Below, in pieces: positions 8,374 through 17,025 of a stretch of DNA of 61,562 bases. The translations under genes were made by a program, and so were the position numbers. The stretch comes from a virus. How positions within the stretch are numbered: the first letter of the stretch is position 1; every line of letters begins with the position of its first letter. The notes below the pieces were generated by a model. The model was given only the letters and a program-made list of their open reading frames with translations. It was not told where the DNA came from and did not search any database. Where the stretch lies: IMG/VR virus record IMGVR_UViG_3300008119_000566, positions 1 to 61,562 of that record; one strand, written 5' to 3'.

Positions 8374-9921
8374 TTACTTAATAGAGAATCCAATCTTGCC
8401 AACTGGTCTACGTGTTGCATAGAAGTTGCTACTTGGGTCCATTAAAATCTTACCAGTAAACACTGGTGGATAAATTACTTCAAAGTTAGAGAAGTACGCA
8501 CCACCCGGTGTTGTTTCAGTATCTTTCGTTACCTTTAAGGAAGTCTTAATTTGAAGCATGTTACTGCGTTCTAGGATTGTTCTAAAGAACTTGTCTGTGT
8601 TGGGATTTTTGTTAATTTGATTGGCTATGCCTTGCGCCAATCCAGCTAATAGATGCCAACCAATTCTATAATCTGTACGTTGATTGTCGTCAGTACCTTT
8701 GTAAGTTAATAGCGTATCTAGGCCGTTTGCCTTAAGGTCTTTTTCTCTCACATGTTGTTGATCACTGTCAATAATGGCTAAAATTTTATCAGACTGTACT
8801 CTAGTAATCATATCAATGTGTACACCAATTTGTAATACACCAGCGATAGAACCGTTCCTATACCATATATCAGAACCAGCTACATAATCCATATCAGGAT
8901 TTTTGATCATCATTACAATGTCATACAAATTTTTCATTTCATCAGCATCAAACACACCTTCATAACGCTCTGGGTATTTTGTAATGTCATCTACCATGCC
9001 TGAAATACTGGCTTTTGCTCCGCCAGCTTTGTCCTTACTACTAACACGAATCAAATTATTATCATCAAGAATCAAATAACTATCGTATAGTTTCTCTGCA
9101 GGATCATTAGGATACTCAACTCCTCTTATCTTACCAAACCCGCCTGGCCCACCTGTCATTGCAGTTTCAGCTTCTTGCCAATCACCGGCAAGGAATCGTT
9201 GTTTCATAATTGCCAATGGCGCCGCTGTTTCTCCCAAGTCAACTTCGTAACTCTTTGAATATTGATTGGCTCCAGATACAGGTGTTGTTCGTCCAAATAT
9301 TACATTTTCCAACAATGCAATTACTTGATCTTTGACATCTTGGCCTAGGTCAGCTCTGCCAGCGATTGTGTTAGCAACTTCTCCTGGAACATCATCAGCT
9401 GCCATTTCTGTATTCGTTGGGGCGATACCTACCGGCTTCAAGTTAAGTGCGGCACGTTGCTGTACTCCTGATACTTGATTTTCTTCGCCAGCTTTACCGC
9501 TTAGTTGTTGATACCCAGTTAAGTCTGAGAATAGTTTGGTCTGTAAGAAAATAGGATAAGCACCCGGTTTCTTCTTTGGCTTTAAGGCAATAAAGCCCAT
9601 CATGTTGCCAGTCTTTTCATCTTGGAATACTAGAGCCAGTGCGGCACCAGCTTTATCAGGACTTGATAGTCCCTGTGTTGCTGGCATTGTTTTGAAGTCT
9701 GCAACAGGAATGTTGTTTGCTTCGGCGTATGCAATCAACTCGGCAATAAGGTCTTGCGGTTCTGCAATGTCACCTTGTTGCGGGAACACAATGGCATCTA
9801 CCATCGTAATTACGTTGCCTGCATTATTCTTAAAGGCCACACGTTTTCCACGTCCAGCTTCTTCAGCTCGTCGTGCCATCCCGCCTTCAGATTCAATTAA
9901 TAAAAATTCTTTTGCTCTCAT
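8374..9921 (-). CDS. Putative virion/head-packaged protein with MRAKEF leader
   Basis: 515 aa, no enzymatic motif recognised. The N-terminus MRAKEFLLIE resembles T4 capsid-targeting sequences and contains an L-I-E site of the kind cut by the T4 prohead protease ([LI]-x-E). At least a dozen other proteins in the window share this leader. The body is mixed alpha/beta with no signal peptide or membrane segment. The start codon follows a CTAAATA element by 5 nt, and a terminator follows the gene, so it is probably a single-gene late transcript. Confidence 0.6.
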   Translation of the reverse strand: MRAKEFLLIESEGGMARRAEEAGRGKRVAFKNNAGNVITMVDAIVFPQQGDIAEPQDLIAELIAYAEANNIPVADFKTMPATQGLSSPDKAGAALALVFQDEKTGNMMGFIALKPKKKPGAYPIFLQTKLFSDLTGYQQLSGKAGEENQVSGVQQRAALNLKPVGIAPTNTEMAADDVPGEVANTIAGRADLGQDVKDQVIALLENVIFGRTTPVSGANQYSKSYEVDLGETAAPLAIMKQRFLAGDWQEAETAMTGGPGGFGKIRGVEYPNDPAEKLYDSYLILDDNNLIRVSSKDKAGGAKASISGMVDDITKYPERYEGVFDADEMKNLYDIVMMIKNPDMDYVAGSDIWYRNGSIAGVLQIGVHIDMITRVQSDKILAIIDSDQQHVREKDLKANGLDTLLTYKGTDDNQRTDYRIGWHLLAGLAQGIANQINKNPNTDKFFRTILERSNMLQIKTSLKVTKDTETTPGGAYFSNFEVIYPPVFTGKILMDPSSNFYATRRPVGKIGFSIK

Positions 9922-9926
9922 ACTAA

Positions 9927-9933
9927 TATTTAG
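9927..9933 (-). promoter_or_regulatory. Late-type promoter CTAAATA fused to a stop codon
   Basis: The TAA inside CTAAATA is the stop codon of the bilin reductase gene (9930-9932), and the ATG of the next gene lies 5 nt further on (9921). Transcripts from it would be leaderless. Confidence 0.5.
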
Positions 9934-10613
9934 CGTATTTCAGGGAACAGGCATTCCTGTATGAAATGCTGTACGTCCTCTTCACTAAGCCCTAAACTAA
10001 CCATTACTTTAGGAGTATGAGGGTTACACTTCTGATTCTGTGCGTAGTAATTCTGCGCTTCTGTAGTATCTTCAGCTGCATTGTTGGTTTCAGCGACTGT
10101 GCTTAGATAATGCTCTACTGTAGTTTTTGCTAAAGTTGTCAGTTGTTCTAATTCAGCTTCATCGCTGACATTGCCCGCAGCTACCATACTCTTGCTGAAT
10201 ATGTTAGTAGCCCACTCAGGCAATGCACGTTCTTTACGCCATTCTAGTTTGCTTACTTCTTCTGCAAACCACTGCATCATAGGATGATCAGCATCACCTG
10301 CTTTGCTATAATCGTGAAAGCAACCAGTTATCTTATTCTTGCCAGCGATAACATCAAAGCCATAAATTGGTGCTGGATTATGTGTATGTGGAAAGATGCA
10401 ACAGTGCATCATCCATAAACCTTTTGACTCTCTAGCGTCTACGACGTCCACATGAGCACGACGATAAGAATCGGACCGCCAAACGCGATTAACCCACCCA
10501 GGCTGATTAAAACGATCCATTCCGGGTTCAAATATTTCAGTACCTGTTTCATTAAATTTATCCTCTAACAGATGTTGTATTTCTATTAGTGTGTCCCAAA
10601 CTTTACTCTCCAC
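9930..10613 (-). CDS. pcyX: Ferredoxin-dependent bilin reductase, PcyX/PebS-like
   Basis: 227 aa, normal size for the family. The segment HCCIFPHTHNPAPIYGFD (about 70-87) carries the conserved core of phage PebS/PcyX enzymes, including the Asp of GFD that acts in proton transfer, followed by GCFHDYS. These enzymes reduce biliverdin with electrons from ferredoxin. PcyX from marine phages was reported to give phycoerythrobilin. It overlaps the heme oxygenase gene by 11 nt, so the two are translated together. PebS is the main alternative. No ferredoxin gene is visible here, so the host's would be needed. Confidence 0.8.
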   Translation of the reverse strand: MESKVWDTLIEIQHLLEDKFNETGTEIFEPGMDRFNQPGWVNRVWRSDSYRRAHVDVVDARESKGLWMMHCCIFPHTHNPAPIYGFDVIAGKNKITGCFHDYSKAGDADHPMMQWFAEEVSKLEWRKERALPEWATNIFSKSMVAAGNVSDEAELEQLTTLAKTTVEHYLSTVAETNNAAEDTTEAQNYYAQNQKCNPHTPKVMVSLGLSEEDVQHFIQECLFPEIR

Positions 10614-11148
10614 GATATAAATCCCGCATCATTTTAATAGCATATTCAAATGCTACACGAGCTTCGTCACCTAGGTCATCAGTTAGTGTTTGACGAATTG
10701 CCATCTTCATAGCATCGCCATTTTCAAAGTCATAAAACTTGCCACTGCTAATATGTGCCACTTGTTTCTTAATGATTTGACCACCGAACAAGTCGCCCAT
10801 ATGGCGGCAATATAAATGCGCCTTAACTTTTGCTTTATTCTCTGGATCATTGCCTAGTTTGTGTAAGTATGCTTGGTATTCTAATGTGGCTGGAGTTAGA
10901 TAACAATAACTACCATCATCAAGTTCCACAAAGTCTGCGTGTATAGCACGTAGTCTTGGTAGGTCTGGCATTGTGTCTAGAAACCCTTGGCGCTTACAAT
11001 ACCATTCAATTGGATCGTAAATTGCTAATAGGTTATACAGATAGTTTTTATAATCTTGTTTTTCAATTTTACCGCTAAGTAACATCTTAGCAAATGTTGT
11101 TGTTTCTGCCTCATGGTGGAGGTCTTTAGTGATGTCTTTTAAGCTCAT
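10603..11148 (-). CDS. ho: Heme oxygenase
   Basis: 181 aa. The family features are an N-terminal proximal-His region (DLHHEAE, residues 9-15), YLYNLLAIYDPIE, and the distal-helix motif GDLFGGQ near residue 120 (GDLSGGQ in many homologues). It opens heme to biliverdin, CO and Fe2+. With the overlapping bilin reductase it forms a two-step bilin cassette of the kind known from marine phage contigs. An ALA synthase gene about 30 kb away could feed heme synthesis. It starts with an ATGA overlap to clpS. Confidence 0.88.
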   Translation of the reverse strand: MSLKDITKDLHHEAETTTFAKMLLSGKIEKQDYKNYLYNLLAIYDPIEWYCKRQGFLDTMPDLPRLRAIHADFVELDDGSYCYLTPATLEYQAYLHKLGNDPENKAKVKAHLYCRHMGDLFGGQIIKKQVAHISSGKFYDFENGDAMKMAIRQTLTDDLGDEARVAFEYAIKMMRDLYRGE

Positions 11149-11450
11149 TCTTCTTCCATTTTAATTTGTAATGGAAATCCACTACCACGAGCTAAGTTAG
11201 TTGATTCAACTGCCTTTGCTTCGGCAATCTCAAAACTGTATGTTCCGGCAACACCGCTGCCTTGATCGTGAATCTGGAGAGTGATGTCTCGAGCAGTTTC
11301 TTCTGTGTGTTTGAACACTTCGGTCAAAAGACTAATGACAAAATCCATTGGGGTTGAATCATCGTTTAGAAAGATCACGTTCCAGCGTTTAGGTTCTTGA
11401 ACCTTAATCTTAATCTTCTCGTCTAGTTTAATATCAGTTATTGTTGTCAT
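11145..11450 (-). CDS. clpS: ClpS adaptor
   Basis: 101 aa. The core has RWNVIFLNDDSTPMDFV and the helix region VFKHTEETARDITLQIHDQG, typical of ClpS, which hands N-degron substrates to ClpA. The Asn-Asp-Asp and the conserved Met-Asp-Phe of the substrate pocket are present. No clpA or clpP is visible, so it would redirect the host protease. It sits between heme oxygenase and hsp20. Confidence 0.85.
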   Translation of the reverse strand: MTTITDIKLDEKIKIKVQEPKRWNVIFLNDDSTPMDFVISLLTEVFKHTEETARDITLQIHDQGSGVAGTYSFEIAEAKAVESTNLARGSGFPLQIKMEEE

Positions 11451-11494
11451 TCATGTTCTCCAAGAGTAGGGGAAGTTCCCTTCCCCTTATTATA

Positions 11495-11935
11495 TTACTT
11501 AACCTCGACAATGTCAATCACGCGAGCTTTCTTTTCTTCCGGAATTTCGTGTTCTAACTGTACAGATAGAATACCATCCTGAATTAAGGCGCCCTTGACT
11601 AGCATGTGTTCAGCTAATTGAAGCTTACGTTCAAAATCCCGTGAGCTAAGTCCTCTGTGTAAGTATTGAATATTCTCACCATCTTCGCGTGTGCGAACAC
11701 CGCGAATAGTCAACAAGTTTTGTTCAACTTCAATGTGAATTTCATCTTTCCTAAACCCGGCAACAGCAACCTCGATGACATACCTAGTGTCATCAAGTTT
11801 AATGATGTTGTGTGGGGGATAGTTATTTTGCATTTGATTTGCGATACGATGTTCGAATGTATCGAATAATCTATCGAAACCTACTAGAGCCCTGTTTAGA
11901 GCCTGTGTGTCAAAGCGTGTTATATTTGCGTTCAT
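11495..11935 (-). CDS. hsp20: Small heat shock protein Hsp20 (IbpA-like)
   Basis: 146 aa. The alpha-crystallin domain spans about 35-130 (YVIEVAVAGFRKDEIHIEV; YLHRGLSSRDFERKLQLAEH) as in IbpA-type proteins, with a short C-terminal tail carrying a V-I-D-I motif. It holds unfolded proteins for refolding by DnaK, whose gene is directly upstream. An exact TATAAATA and a 5' leader hairpin precede it. Confidence 0.88.
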   Translation of the reverse strand: MNANITRFDTQALNRALVGFDRLFDTFEHRIANQMQNNYPPHNIIKLDDTRYVIEVAVAGFRKDEIHIEVEQNLLTIRGVRTREDGENIQYLHRGLSSRDFERKLQLAEHMLVKGALIQDGILSVQLEHEIPEEKKARVIDIVEVK

Positions 11936-11969
11936 TTTAATATCTCCTTAAATTAAGCAAGAATAATTT

Positions 11970-12004
11970 ATGCGGCCTCACCTGAGCACCGCATAATATT
12001 TATA
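11970..12004 (-). promoter_or_regulatory. Late promoter TATAAATA plus 5' leader hairpin of hsp20
   Basis: TATAAATA at 11997-12004 is an exact T4 late consensus. Immediately downstream, ATGCGG...CCGCAT with an inner CTCA/TGAG stem folds into a two-part hairpin (11970-11994). The AAGGAG ribosome site lies further on and outside the hairpin, so a classic RNA thermometer that buries the site is not evident. Confidence 0.6.
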
Positions 12005-12018
12005 ACGTCTGTGTGTGT

Positions 12019-13887
12019 TTATTTTACTTCTGTAAACTCTGCATCAACAGTCTTTTCATCTTGTGAATTTTCTGTTGTAGCTTTTGCTTTTATTTCATTC
12101 AACTCTTGAGCAACTGTAAGCATTGCAGTCATTTTCTCAGTGATTGCATCTAAGTCGTCACCAGTAATTACATCTTGCAATTCTTTAATTGAGTCTTCAA
12201 GTTTAGTTTTTAATTCTTCTGGAACATCTTTTGATTCCATATCTTTCCTAATCGTGTGGATTTGACCTTCAGCACCGTTACGTGCTTCAATCAACTCTTT
12301 AGCCTTTTTGTCTGACTCGGCATTGGCTTCAGCATCTTGAACCATACGTTCAATTTCTTCTTTGCTTAAACCACTGTCTGATTTGATAGTGATTTTATTT
12401 TCCTTGCCGGTACCTTTGTCTTTAGCACTGATATTCATAATGCCGTTTGCATCAATATCAAATGTAACTTCAACTTGTGGCATACCACGTGGTGCTGGAG
12501 CAATACCGTCTAGCTTAAATTCACCAAGTGCCTTGTTGTACTTAAACAACTCACGCTCACCTTGTGCAACTTTGATATCAACAGCTGGCTGGTTATCTTC
12601 TGCTGTGCTGAATGTTTGACTAGCTTTGGTTGGAATAGTTGTGTTCTTTTGAATCAACTTGGTAAACACACCTCCCATTGTTTCAATACCCAAGCTCAAT
12701 GGGGTGACGTCCAATAGCAGTACGTCTGTACGGTCACCTGCTAGTACTGATCCTTGAATAGCCGCACCCGCAGCCACTGCCTCATCTGGGTTAACGTCTT
12801 TACGTGGTGCTTTGCCAAATAGCTTCTCAACAGTTTCTTGCACTTTAGGCATTCGTGTCATACCACCAACAAGGATAACTTCATCAATGTCGCCAGCAGT
12901 TACACCTGCATCTTTCATTGCAGTTTTGCATGGCTGCACTGAACGTTGGATCAGTTCGTCAACAAGGCTTTCTAATTTAGCACGAGTCAACTTAACATTC
13001 ATGTGTTTAGGTCCACTCGCATCAGCTGTGATGTAAGGCAAGTTAACATCTGTTTGTGCAGAGCTAGACAATTCAATCTTTGCTTTTTCAGCAGATTCTT
13101 TTAAACGCTGTAATGCTAGTGTGTCTTTTTTAAGATCAACACCGTTGTCTTTCTTAAACTCGTCAACCAAATAATCCATAATGCGTTGGTCAAAGTCTTC
13201 ACCGCCTAAGAATGTGTCGCCATTAGTTGACAACACTTCAATTTGTTTGTCGCCATCTACATCCGCGATCTCAATGATCGATACATCGAAAGTACCGCCA
13301 CCAAGGTCGTAAACAGCAATTTTGCGATCTTTTTTATCAGACTTATCAACGCCATAACTAAGAGCTGCCGCAGTAGGCTCGTTAATAATACGGAGTACTT
13401 CCAAGCCTGCGATCTGTCCAGCATCCTTTGTAGCTTGTCTTTGGCTGTCGTTAAAGTACGCAGGAACTGTGATAACTGCTTGGGTAACTTCATGACCTAG
13501 ATAGTCCTCCGCTGTCTTTTTCATCTTACGCAGAACCTCTGCGCTAATTTGTGGTGGTGCTAATTCCTTACCATTTGATCGAACCCATGCATCGCCGTTT
13601 TTGGCTTCTATGATTTCATAAGGCATTAGACCAATGTCTTTTTGCACAGCTTCTTCTTTGAACTTACGTCCAATAAGACGCTTGCTTGCGTAAATTGTGT
13701 TTTTGGGATTTGTTACTGCTTGACGCTTTGCGCTAGCACCTACTAGAATTTCATCGTTAGCGTATGCAACAATACTTGGTGTAGTACGGGCGCCTTCGCT
13801 GTTTTCGATTACTTTTGTGACACCGTTTTCAATAACGGCTACGCATGAATTTGTTGTACCTAAGTCGATACCGATTACTTTGCTCAT
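12019..13887 (-). CDS. dnaK: Chaperone DnaK (Hsp70)
   Basis: 622 aa, close to full bacterial length. The ATPase motifs are [13 protein letters not shown] (6-18), [15 protein letters not shown] (about 140), [12 protein letters not shown] (about 193) and [11 protein letters not shown] (about 338). The substrate domain begins after [17 protein letters not shown] (about 390), and the tail ends DAEFTEVK. The linker and lid are complete, so it should be active. No DnaJ or GrpE is seen, so host partners would be used. The sequence reads like a betaproteobacterial DnaK. A full DnaK is uncommon in T4-like phages. The ribosome site is AAAAGGAG. Confidence 0.95.
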   Translation of the reverse strand: MSKVIGIDLGTTNSCVAVIENGVTKVIENSEGARTTPSIVAYANDEILVGASAKRQAVTNPKNTIYASKRLIGRKFKEEAVQKDIGLMPYEIIEAKNGDAWVRSNGKELAPPQISAEVLRKMKKTAEDYLGHEVTQAVITVPAYFNDSQRQATKDAGQIAGLEVLRIINEPTAAALSYGVDKSDKKDRKIAVYDLGGGTFDVSIIEIADVDGDKQIEVLSTNGDTFLGGEDFDQRIMDYLVDEFKKDNGVDLKKDTLALQRLKESAEKAKIELSSSAQTDVNLPYITADASGPKHMNVKLTRAKLESLVDELIQRSVQPCKTAMKDAGVTAGDIDEVILVGGMTRMPKVQETVEKLFGKAPRKDVNPDEAVAAGAAIQGSVLAGDRTDVLLLDVTPLSLGIETMGGVFTKLIQKNTTIPTKASQTFSTAEDNQPAVDIKVAQGERELFKYNKALGEFKLDGIAPAPRGMPQVEVTFDIDANGIMNISAKDKGTGKENKITIKSDSGLSKEEIERMVQDAEANAESDKKAKELIEARNGAEGQIHTIRKDMESKDVPEELKTKLEDSIKELQDVITGDDLDAITEKMTAMLTVAQELNEIKAKATTENSQDEKTVDAEFTEVK

Positions 13888-13935
13888 TGTTTTCTCCTTT
13901 TAAAAAGCAAGATATATTTTCGGGTAAACACCCTA

Positions 13936-13978
13936 TGTATACAGCCCCCATTGGGCACTGTCTACACTTTTATTTATA
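13936..13978 (-). promoter_or_regulatory. Tandem promoters of dnaK (late and sigma-70-like)
   Basis: TATAAATA at 13971-13978 is an exact late consensus. TAGACA (13959-13964), a 17-nt spacer and TATACA (13936-13941) form a sigma-70-like promoter. Both point at dnaK, so it may be expressed at more than one stage. No sigma-32 consensus was seen. Confidence 0.55.
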
Positions 13979-14272
13979 TCAGATATTGTCTAAGTTTTGA
14001 ATTTTGGACCACTTTTTGAGTTTCTCGATTTTAGCTCGTTTTGCTATATGCAAATTCCCCCAGCTGATAATGTTGTTGGCCATTAGAATATCAATCATAG
14101 CCAACATATCACCAAGTTCCTCTTCCAAGTGTTCTCGATTAGTTTGTCCAGTATTAAGTTTAGCGTTGTCTATACCAAATCTACGGATTTTACTAACCGC
14201 TTGAATTACCTCTGCACATTCCTCTTGTAGGATGTCCATTACTTCATCATTAGATTCGTTTAGTGGCGCCAT
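13979..14272 (-). CDS. MazG-like nucleotide pyrophosphohydrolase
   Basis: Read from the ATG at 14272 (97 aa); an upstream in-frame start would run far into the exonuclease gene. ILQEECAEVIQAVSKIRRFG and EELGDMLAMIDIL give the EExxE...ExxD metal site of all-alpha NTP pyrophosphatases. Such phage enzymes hydrolyse nucleotides or alarmone-like molecules. It overlaps the preceding gene's stop and ends beside the dnaK promoters. Confidence 0.75.
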   Translation of the reverse strand: MAPLNESNDEVMDILQEECAEVIQAVSKIRRFGIDNAKLNTGQTNREHLEEELGDMLAMIDILMANNIISWGNLHIAKRAKIEKLKKWSKIQNLDNI

Positions 14273-14273
14273 A

Positions 14274-14807
14274 TTAATTCTCAAACTTTCTACGTAGTTT
14301 CTTAAACATTGTTTGCACACCAATTGCTTGACGACGTGCATCTTCCAAAGCGTGATGCTTTAGTGCTTGCGGCATTTCTGGATCCATGCCCAAGTCAAAT
14401 AGTGTACGAGTATCCCTCACGTCCCAAAAGTTCCATGGAAACGGTTTGCCCATTTTACGGAAATAGTGTTCTAAAATAATAATATCAAATGTAGAACCGT
14501 GACTCCAAAAACGACTTGAACCCATACAAAATTTGTAGAACTTTTCCATTGCTTCTTTACAATCTATACGATTGTCAGGACTAAAGGCCTCGTCTTGAGC
14601 AGCCTTGTCTTGATCTGCCCACCACCTAATAGTATTGTCATCAATAAATGGATCTGCAAATTCACAAGTATCTACATCAATACGTAGGTATATTTCATCG
14701 TATACCTCGTATCCGTTTGGATTAAATGTTACTGCGCCTAGTGTAAGAATTTGTGCATTTGGAGTGGTGGCTAGAGTTTCTAAGTCCACCATTAAATGTT
14801 TAGCCAT
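14274..14807 (-). CDS. dexA: DexA-like 3'-5' exonuclease (DEDDh)
   Basis: 177 aa. The motifs are VDLETL (Asp8, Glu10), SHGSTFDIIILEHYF in the second block, and HHALEDARRQA with the general-base His and the final Asp. It resembles T4 DexA and the RNase T fold. A likely role is digestion of DNA ends or host DNA. The promoter at 14833-14861 and an AAAGG ribosome site precede it. Confidence 0.8.
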   Translation of the reverse strand: MAKHLMVDLETLATTPNAQILTLGAVTFNPNGYEVYDEIYLRIDVDTCEFADPFIDDNTIRWWADQDKAAQDEAFSPDNRIDCKEAMEKFYKFCMGSSRFWSHGSTFDIIILEHYFRKMGKPFPWNFWDVRDTRTLFDLGMDPEMPQALKHHALEDARRQAIGVQTMFKKLRRKFEN

Positions 14808-14832
14808 TATAAGCCTTTCGTAGTTATACGTT

Positions 14833-14861
14833 ATTATAGCAAAATTGCTATCAAATGTCTA
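14833..14861 (-). promoter_or_regulatory. Sigma-70-like promoter of dexA
   Basis: TAGACA (14856-14861), a 17-nt spacer and TATAAT (14833-14838) lie 26 nt before the dexA ATG, leaving room for a short leader with AAAGG. Confidence 0.7.
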
Positions 14862-14870
14862 GTAGATTGA

Positions 14871-15110
14871 TTAGAAAAGTTTTTTTGGTAGTTGCTCTTT
14901 TTGGAGCTTTTTGGCGTAGCGTTGCTTGGCCGCTGCCTTCTTGCGTTTGCGTTTTGTAGTAGGCTTTTCGTAAAATTCTTTCTTACGAAGTGTATCAAGA
15001 AGACCGCTGTCCTCGATCTTCTTTTTAAATTTGCGTAGTGCGCGGTTTACATCTTCACCTTCTCTGATGTAAACTACACTACCTCTTACTTTATTGTCTC
15101 TCTGACTCAT
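14871..15110 (-). CDS. rpsU: Ribosomal protein bS21
   Basis: 79 aa from the ATG at 15110 (MSQRDN), chosen because AGGAAG lies about 9 nt upstream. A longer start would overlap the previous gene further. NRALRKFKKKIEDSGLL and RKKEFYEKPTTKRKRKKAA match bS21, with its strongly basic C-terminal half. bS21 contacts the anti-Shine-Dalgarno region of 16S rRNA. Phage copies are known and may bias host ribosomes towards phage mRNAs. It overlaps the upstream gene by 20 nt. Confidence 0.88.
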   Translation of the reverse strand: MSQRDNKVRGSVVYIREGEDVNRALRKFKKKIEDSGLLDTLRKKEFYEKPTTKRKRKKAAAKQRYAKKLQKEQLPKKLF

Positions 15111-15519
15111 CGTCATCATCTTCCTCGTCGTCTTCTTCCTCACCAGTGAAAGCCGCAACCACTGCATCTAAATTCCAAATTCTATTTTTTGAAATAAGAC
15201 CATAGGGAGTTAATTCATCGTTTGTAATATAATGAGTATTGGGCTGTGCCAATAAGAAAGTTATAAAAAGTTTTGTTGTTGGGTCACAGTTATCAATATC
15301 AATAACTGTGATATCTGCTTGTTGTGACACACTTAGTAGCCAACTAATATCTGTTTCGTTATCATCATAAATGAATACATTTAACTCTTCAATATTATGA
15401 CTTAAGATTGTTTGGAACTGTTTTTTAACATTTACTGATGGCTTTACTAATAAGTAGCTCAAGTTCAAATTGAATAATTTGTCCGGAGGCGTAATGAGGT
15501 TAATTTTTCCTAAGTTCAT
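15091..15519 (-). CDS. Conserved phage protein with acidic tail
   Basis: 142 aa. It starts MNLGKINLITPPDKLFN and ends in an acidic tract (EEEDDEEDDDDESERQ). The middle looks like an alpha/beta domain (VFIYDDNETDISWLL; ITVIDIDN). I recall similar proteins in marine T4-like phages but no assigned function. It overlaps bS21 downstream and the membrane protein upstream by 4 nt. Confidence 0.6.
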   Translation of the reverse strand: MNLGKINLITPPDKLFNLNLSYLLVKPSVNVKKQFQTILSHNIEELNVFIYDDNETDISWLLSVSQQADITVIDIDNCDPTTKLFITFLLAQPNTHYITNDELTPYGLISKNRIWNLDAVVAAFTGEEEDDEEDDDDESERQ

Positions 15520-17021
15520 TTGTTCTCTTTGTTAATTCTGTTCCATAGCGAATTGTTACTTTGTTCACTATTTTGTACGTATGTTACTGACGAATCTTTG
15601 TTATCTGCTGATCCGCTTGTTTCATCACGTAGCTCGTTTTTTTTTTGATCTTCGGTTTCGACAACTTCTGTTAGATCTGGTTTGATTCTTTCTTGTTTTG
15701 GAAAGTCTGGTTCTAGTTTATTCAATTCGTTTTGTAAAGTTGGAAAGATCTTGTATTTTGCAGCCGTTTCTGCCTCAATTTGTGCCTGACGTTGTTGTTC
15801 TAATTCCCAAGGAAGTATTTCAATTAAGCCTAACTCTTTTTTCTTTTCTTGATTTTTAATTGTATCTTCAGGATGTTCGATTTTCCACTTACGCATTGCT
15901 TCCTTCTCATGAAGGTCAGCACGTTCAGCTTCTTCAATCATTTTATTCCAACGATCTAATTCATTTATGTTGTCCAGTGATATTGTTGGCTCAATTCTGG
16001 TAACTTCTTCTTTGGGTTCTTCTTTTACTTCAAGTTCATGCTCAAACTTGTCTTTTGGATGTTCGCCGTTATCAACAAATTTTATTGTAGGTTCTGGTAC
16101 TATCGGTTCTGTTTTCACACTTGCTTCAGAAGCCATTTGATTAATTTGGTCTAATTGTTCTTGTGTTAATGCGCCATCATCTGGTTCATAGGTTGGCTTC
16201 TTTTCTTCTGGTAAGGGAGGAACAAACAATGGAACAGTTTTGTGTAACAATCCTTCATTCTGTTTTTCTTCTCGTCTCCAACCAAATGTCATTTGTGCGG
16301 CCAATAACATTATAACTGCTAGTGGATCAAATACCACAATAATGGTAATGATGACCCAAGTGACTGCTTTCTCTAAAAGAGTCTCATCAGTTGCTCCGTA
16401 TATAAAGGCAGCAATGTATTTTAGCGGTCCAACTTCTGCTTCTACTTTACGAACTTCGGCGGCAATAGGAGCTCGCTCTTCGTTCAGGCTGGCAATTTTC
16501 TTTTGACTTGCAGTTATCTCATTTTGTAAACGGGTACGTTCTCTAGCCTGTTGTTGACGAATATTAACGGCTCTATTAGCACCTTGTTCAGTTGTTGAAC
16601 GAGCCATGCTCTGATCCACAGCCTCATCCATCTGTTTAAGTGCTTTACGATTAGCTTCAATGTTTTCTTTTTCAGTCTTGATCTTTTCGTCGTAAATTGA
16701 AATTTTAGCAATTACATCTCCGCTTACAAGACTTTGATCACTATGTGCCTTTGATAAGAACCCAAAGATACCCATACTTGTAATAAGCATTAATACAATG
16801 ACTGCCACTGTCATGTAAACTTTCATCAAACGTGGCGCACGTTCCCAATTAGCCTTAAGCCAGCTTGCACAGACAAGTTTTCCAACCTCCAATGCTGATC
16901 CCATGATAATAATTGGAATCATTGCCGCAGAGAAAATAGCGGCCAAACCCACTACGGAGTAGTAGATTGCGACCGCTGAAATTGTTAAACCTGTAAGTAA
17001 GAGTAAGTATGCTAAAATCAT
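15516..17021 (-). CDS. Multi-pass membrane protein with coiled coil
   Basis: 501 aa from the ATG at 17021, preferred because ATAAATA ends 5 nt before it. Membrane segments lie at about 2-20, 25-50 and 70-95. A long coiled coil follows (about 120-205, KISIYDEKIKTEKENIEANRK). A further pair of membrane helices (ITIIVVFDPLAVIMLLAA) and a long charged, Glu/Lys/Pro-rich tail complete it. It could organise the cell envelope or phage assembly at the membrane. Function unknown. Confidence 0.65.
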   Translation of the reverse strand: MILAYLLLLTGLTISAVAIYYSVVGLAAIFSAAMIPIIIMGSALEVGKLVCASWLKANWERAPRLMKVYMTVAVIVLMLITSMGIFGFLSKAHSDQSLVSGDVIAKISIYDEKIKTEKENIEANRKALKQMDEAVDQSMARSTTEQGANRAVNIRQQQARERTRLQNEITASQKKIASLNEERAPIAAEVRKVEAEVGPLKYIAAFIYGATDETLLEKAVTWVIITIIVVFDPLAVIMLLAAQMTFGWRREEKQNEGLLHKTVPLFVPPLPEEKKPTYEPDDGALTQEQLDQINQMASEASVKTEPIVPEPTIKFVDNGEHPKDKFEHELEVKEEPKEEVTRIEPTISLDNINELDRWNKMIEEAERADLHEKEAMRKWKIEHPEDTIKNQEKKKELGLIEILPWELEQQRQAQIEAETAAKYKIFPTLQNELNKLEPDFPKQERIKPDLTEVVETEDQKKNELRDETSGSADNKDSSVTYVQNSEQSNNSLWNRINKENK

Positions 17022-17025
17022 AAGT

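Noticed and set aside
11936-12018. RNA thermometer burying the hsp20 ribosome site
   Set aside because: The AAGGAG site lies outside the hairpin and I see no pairing that would hide it.
13243-13500. Open frames antisense or out of frame within dnaK
   Set aside because: They are shadows of a highly conserved gene, with no ribosome sites or recognisable products.
13888-13978. Sigma-32 heat-shock promoter before dnaK
   Set aside because: Sigma-70-like and late-type elements are present, but the CTTGAA and CCCCAT boxes are not at proper spacing.
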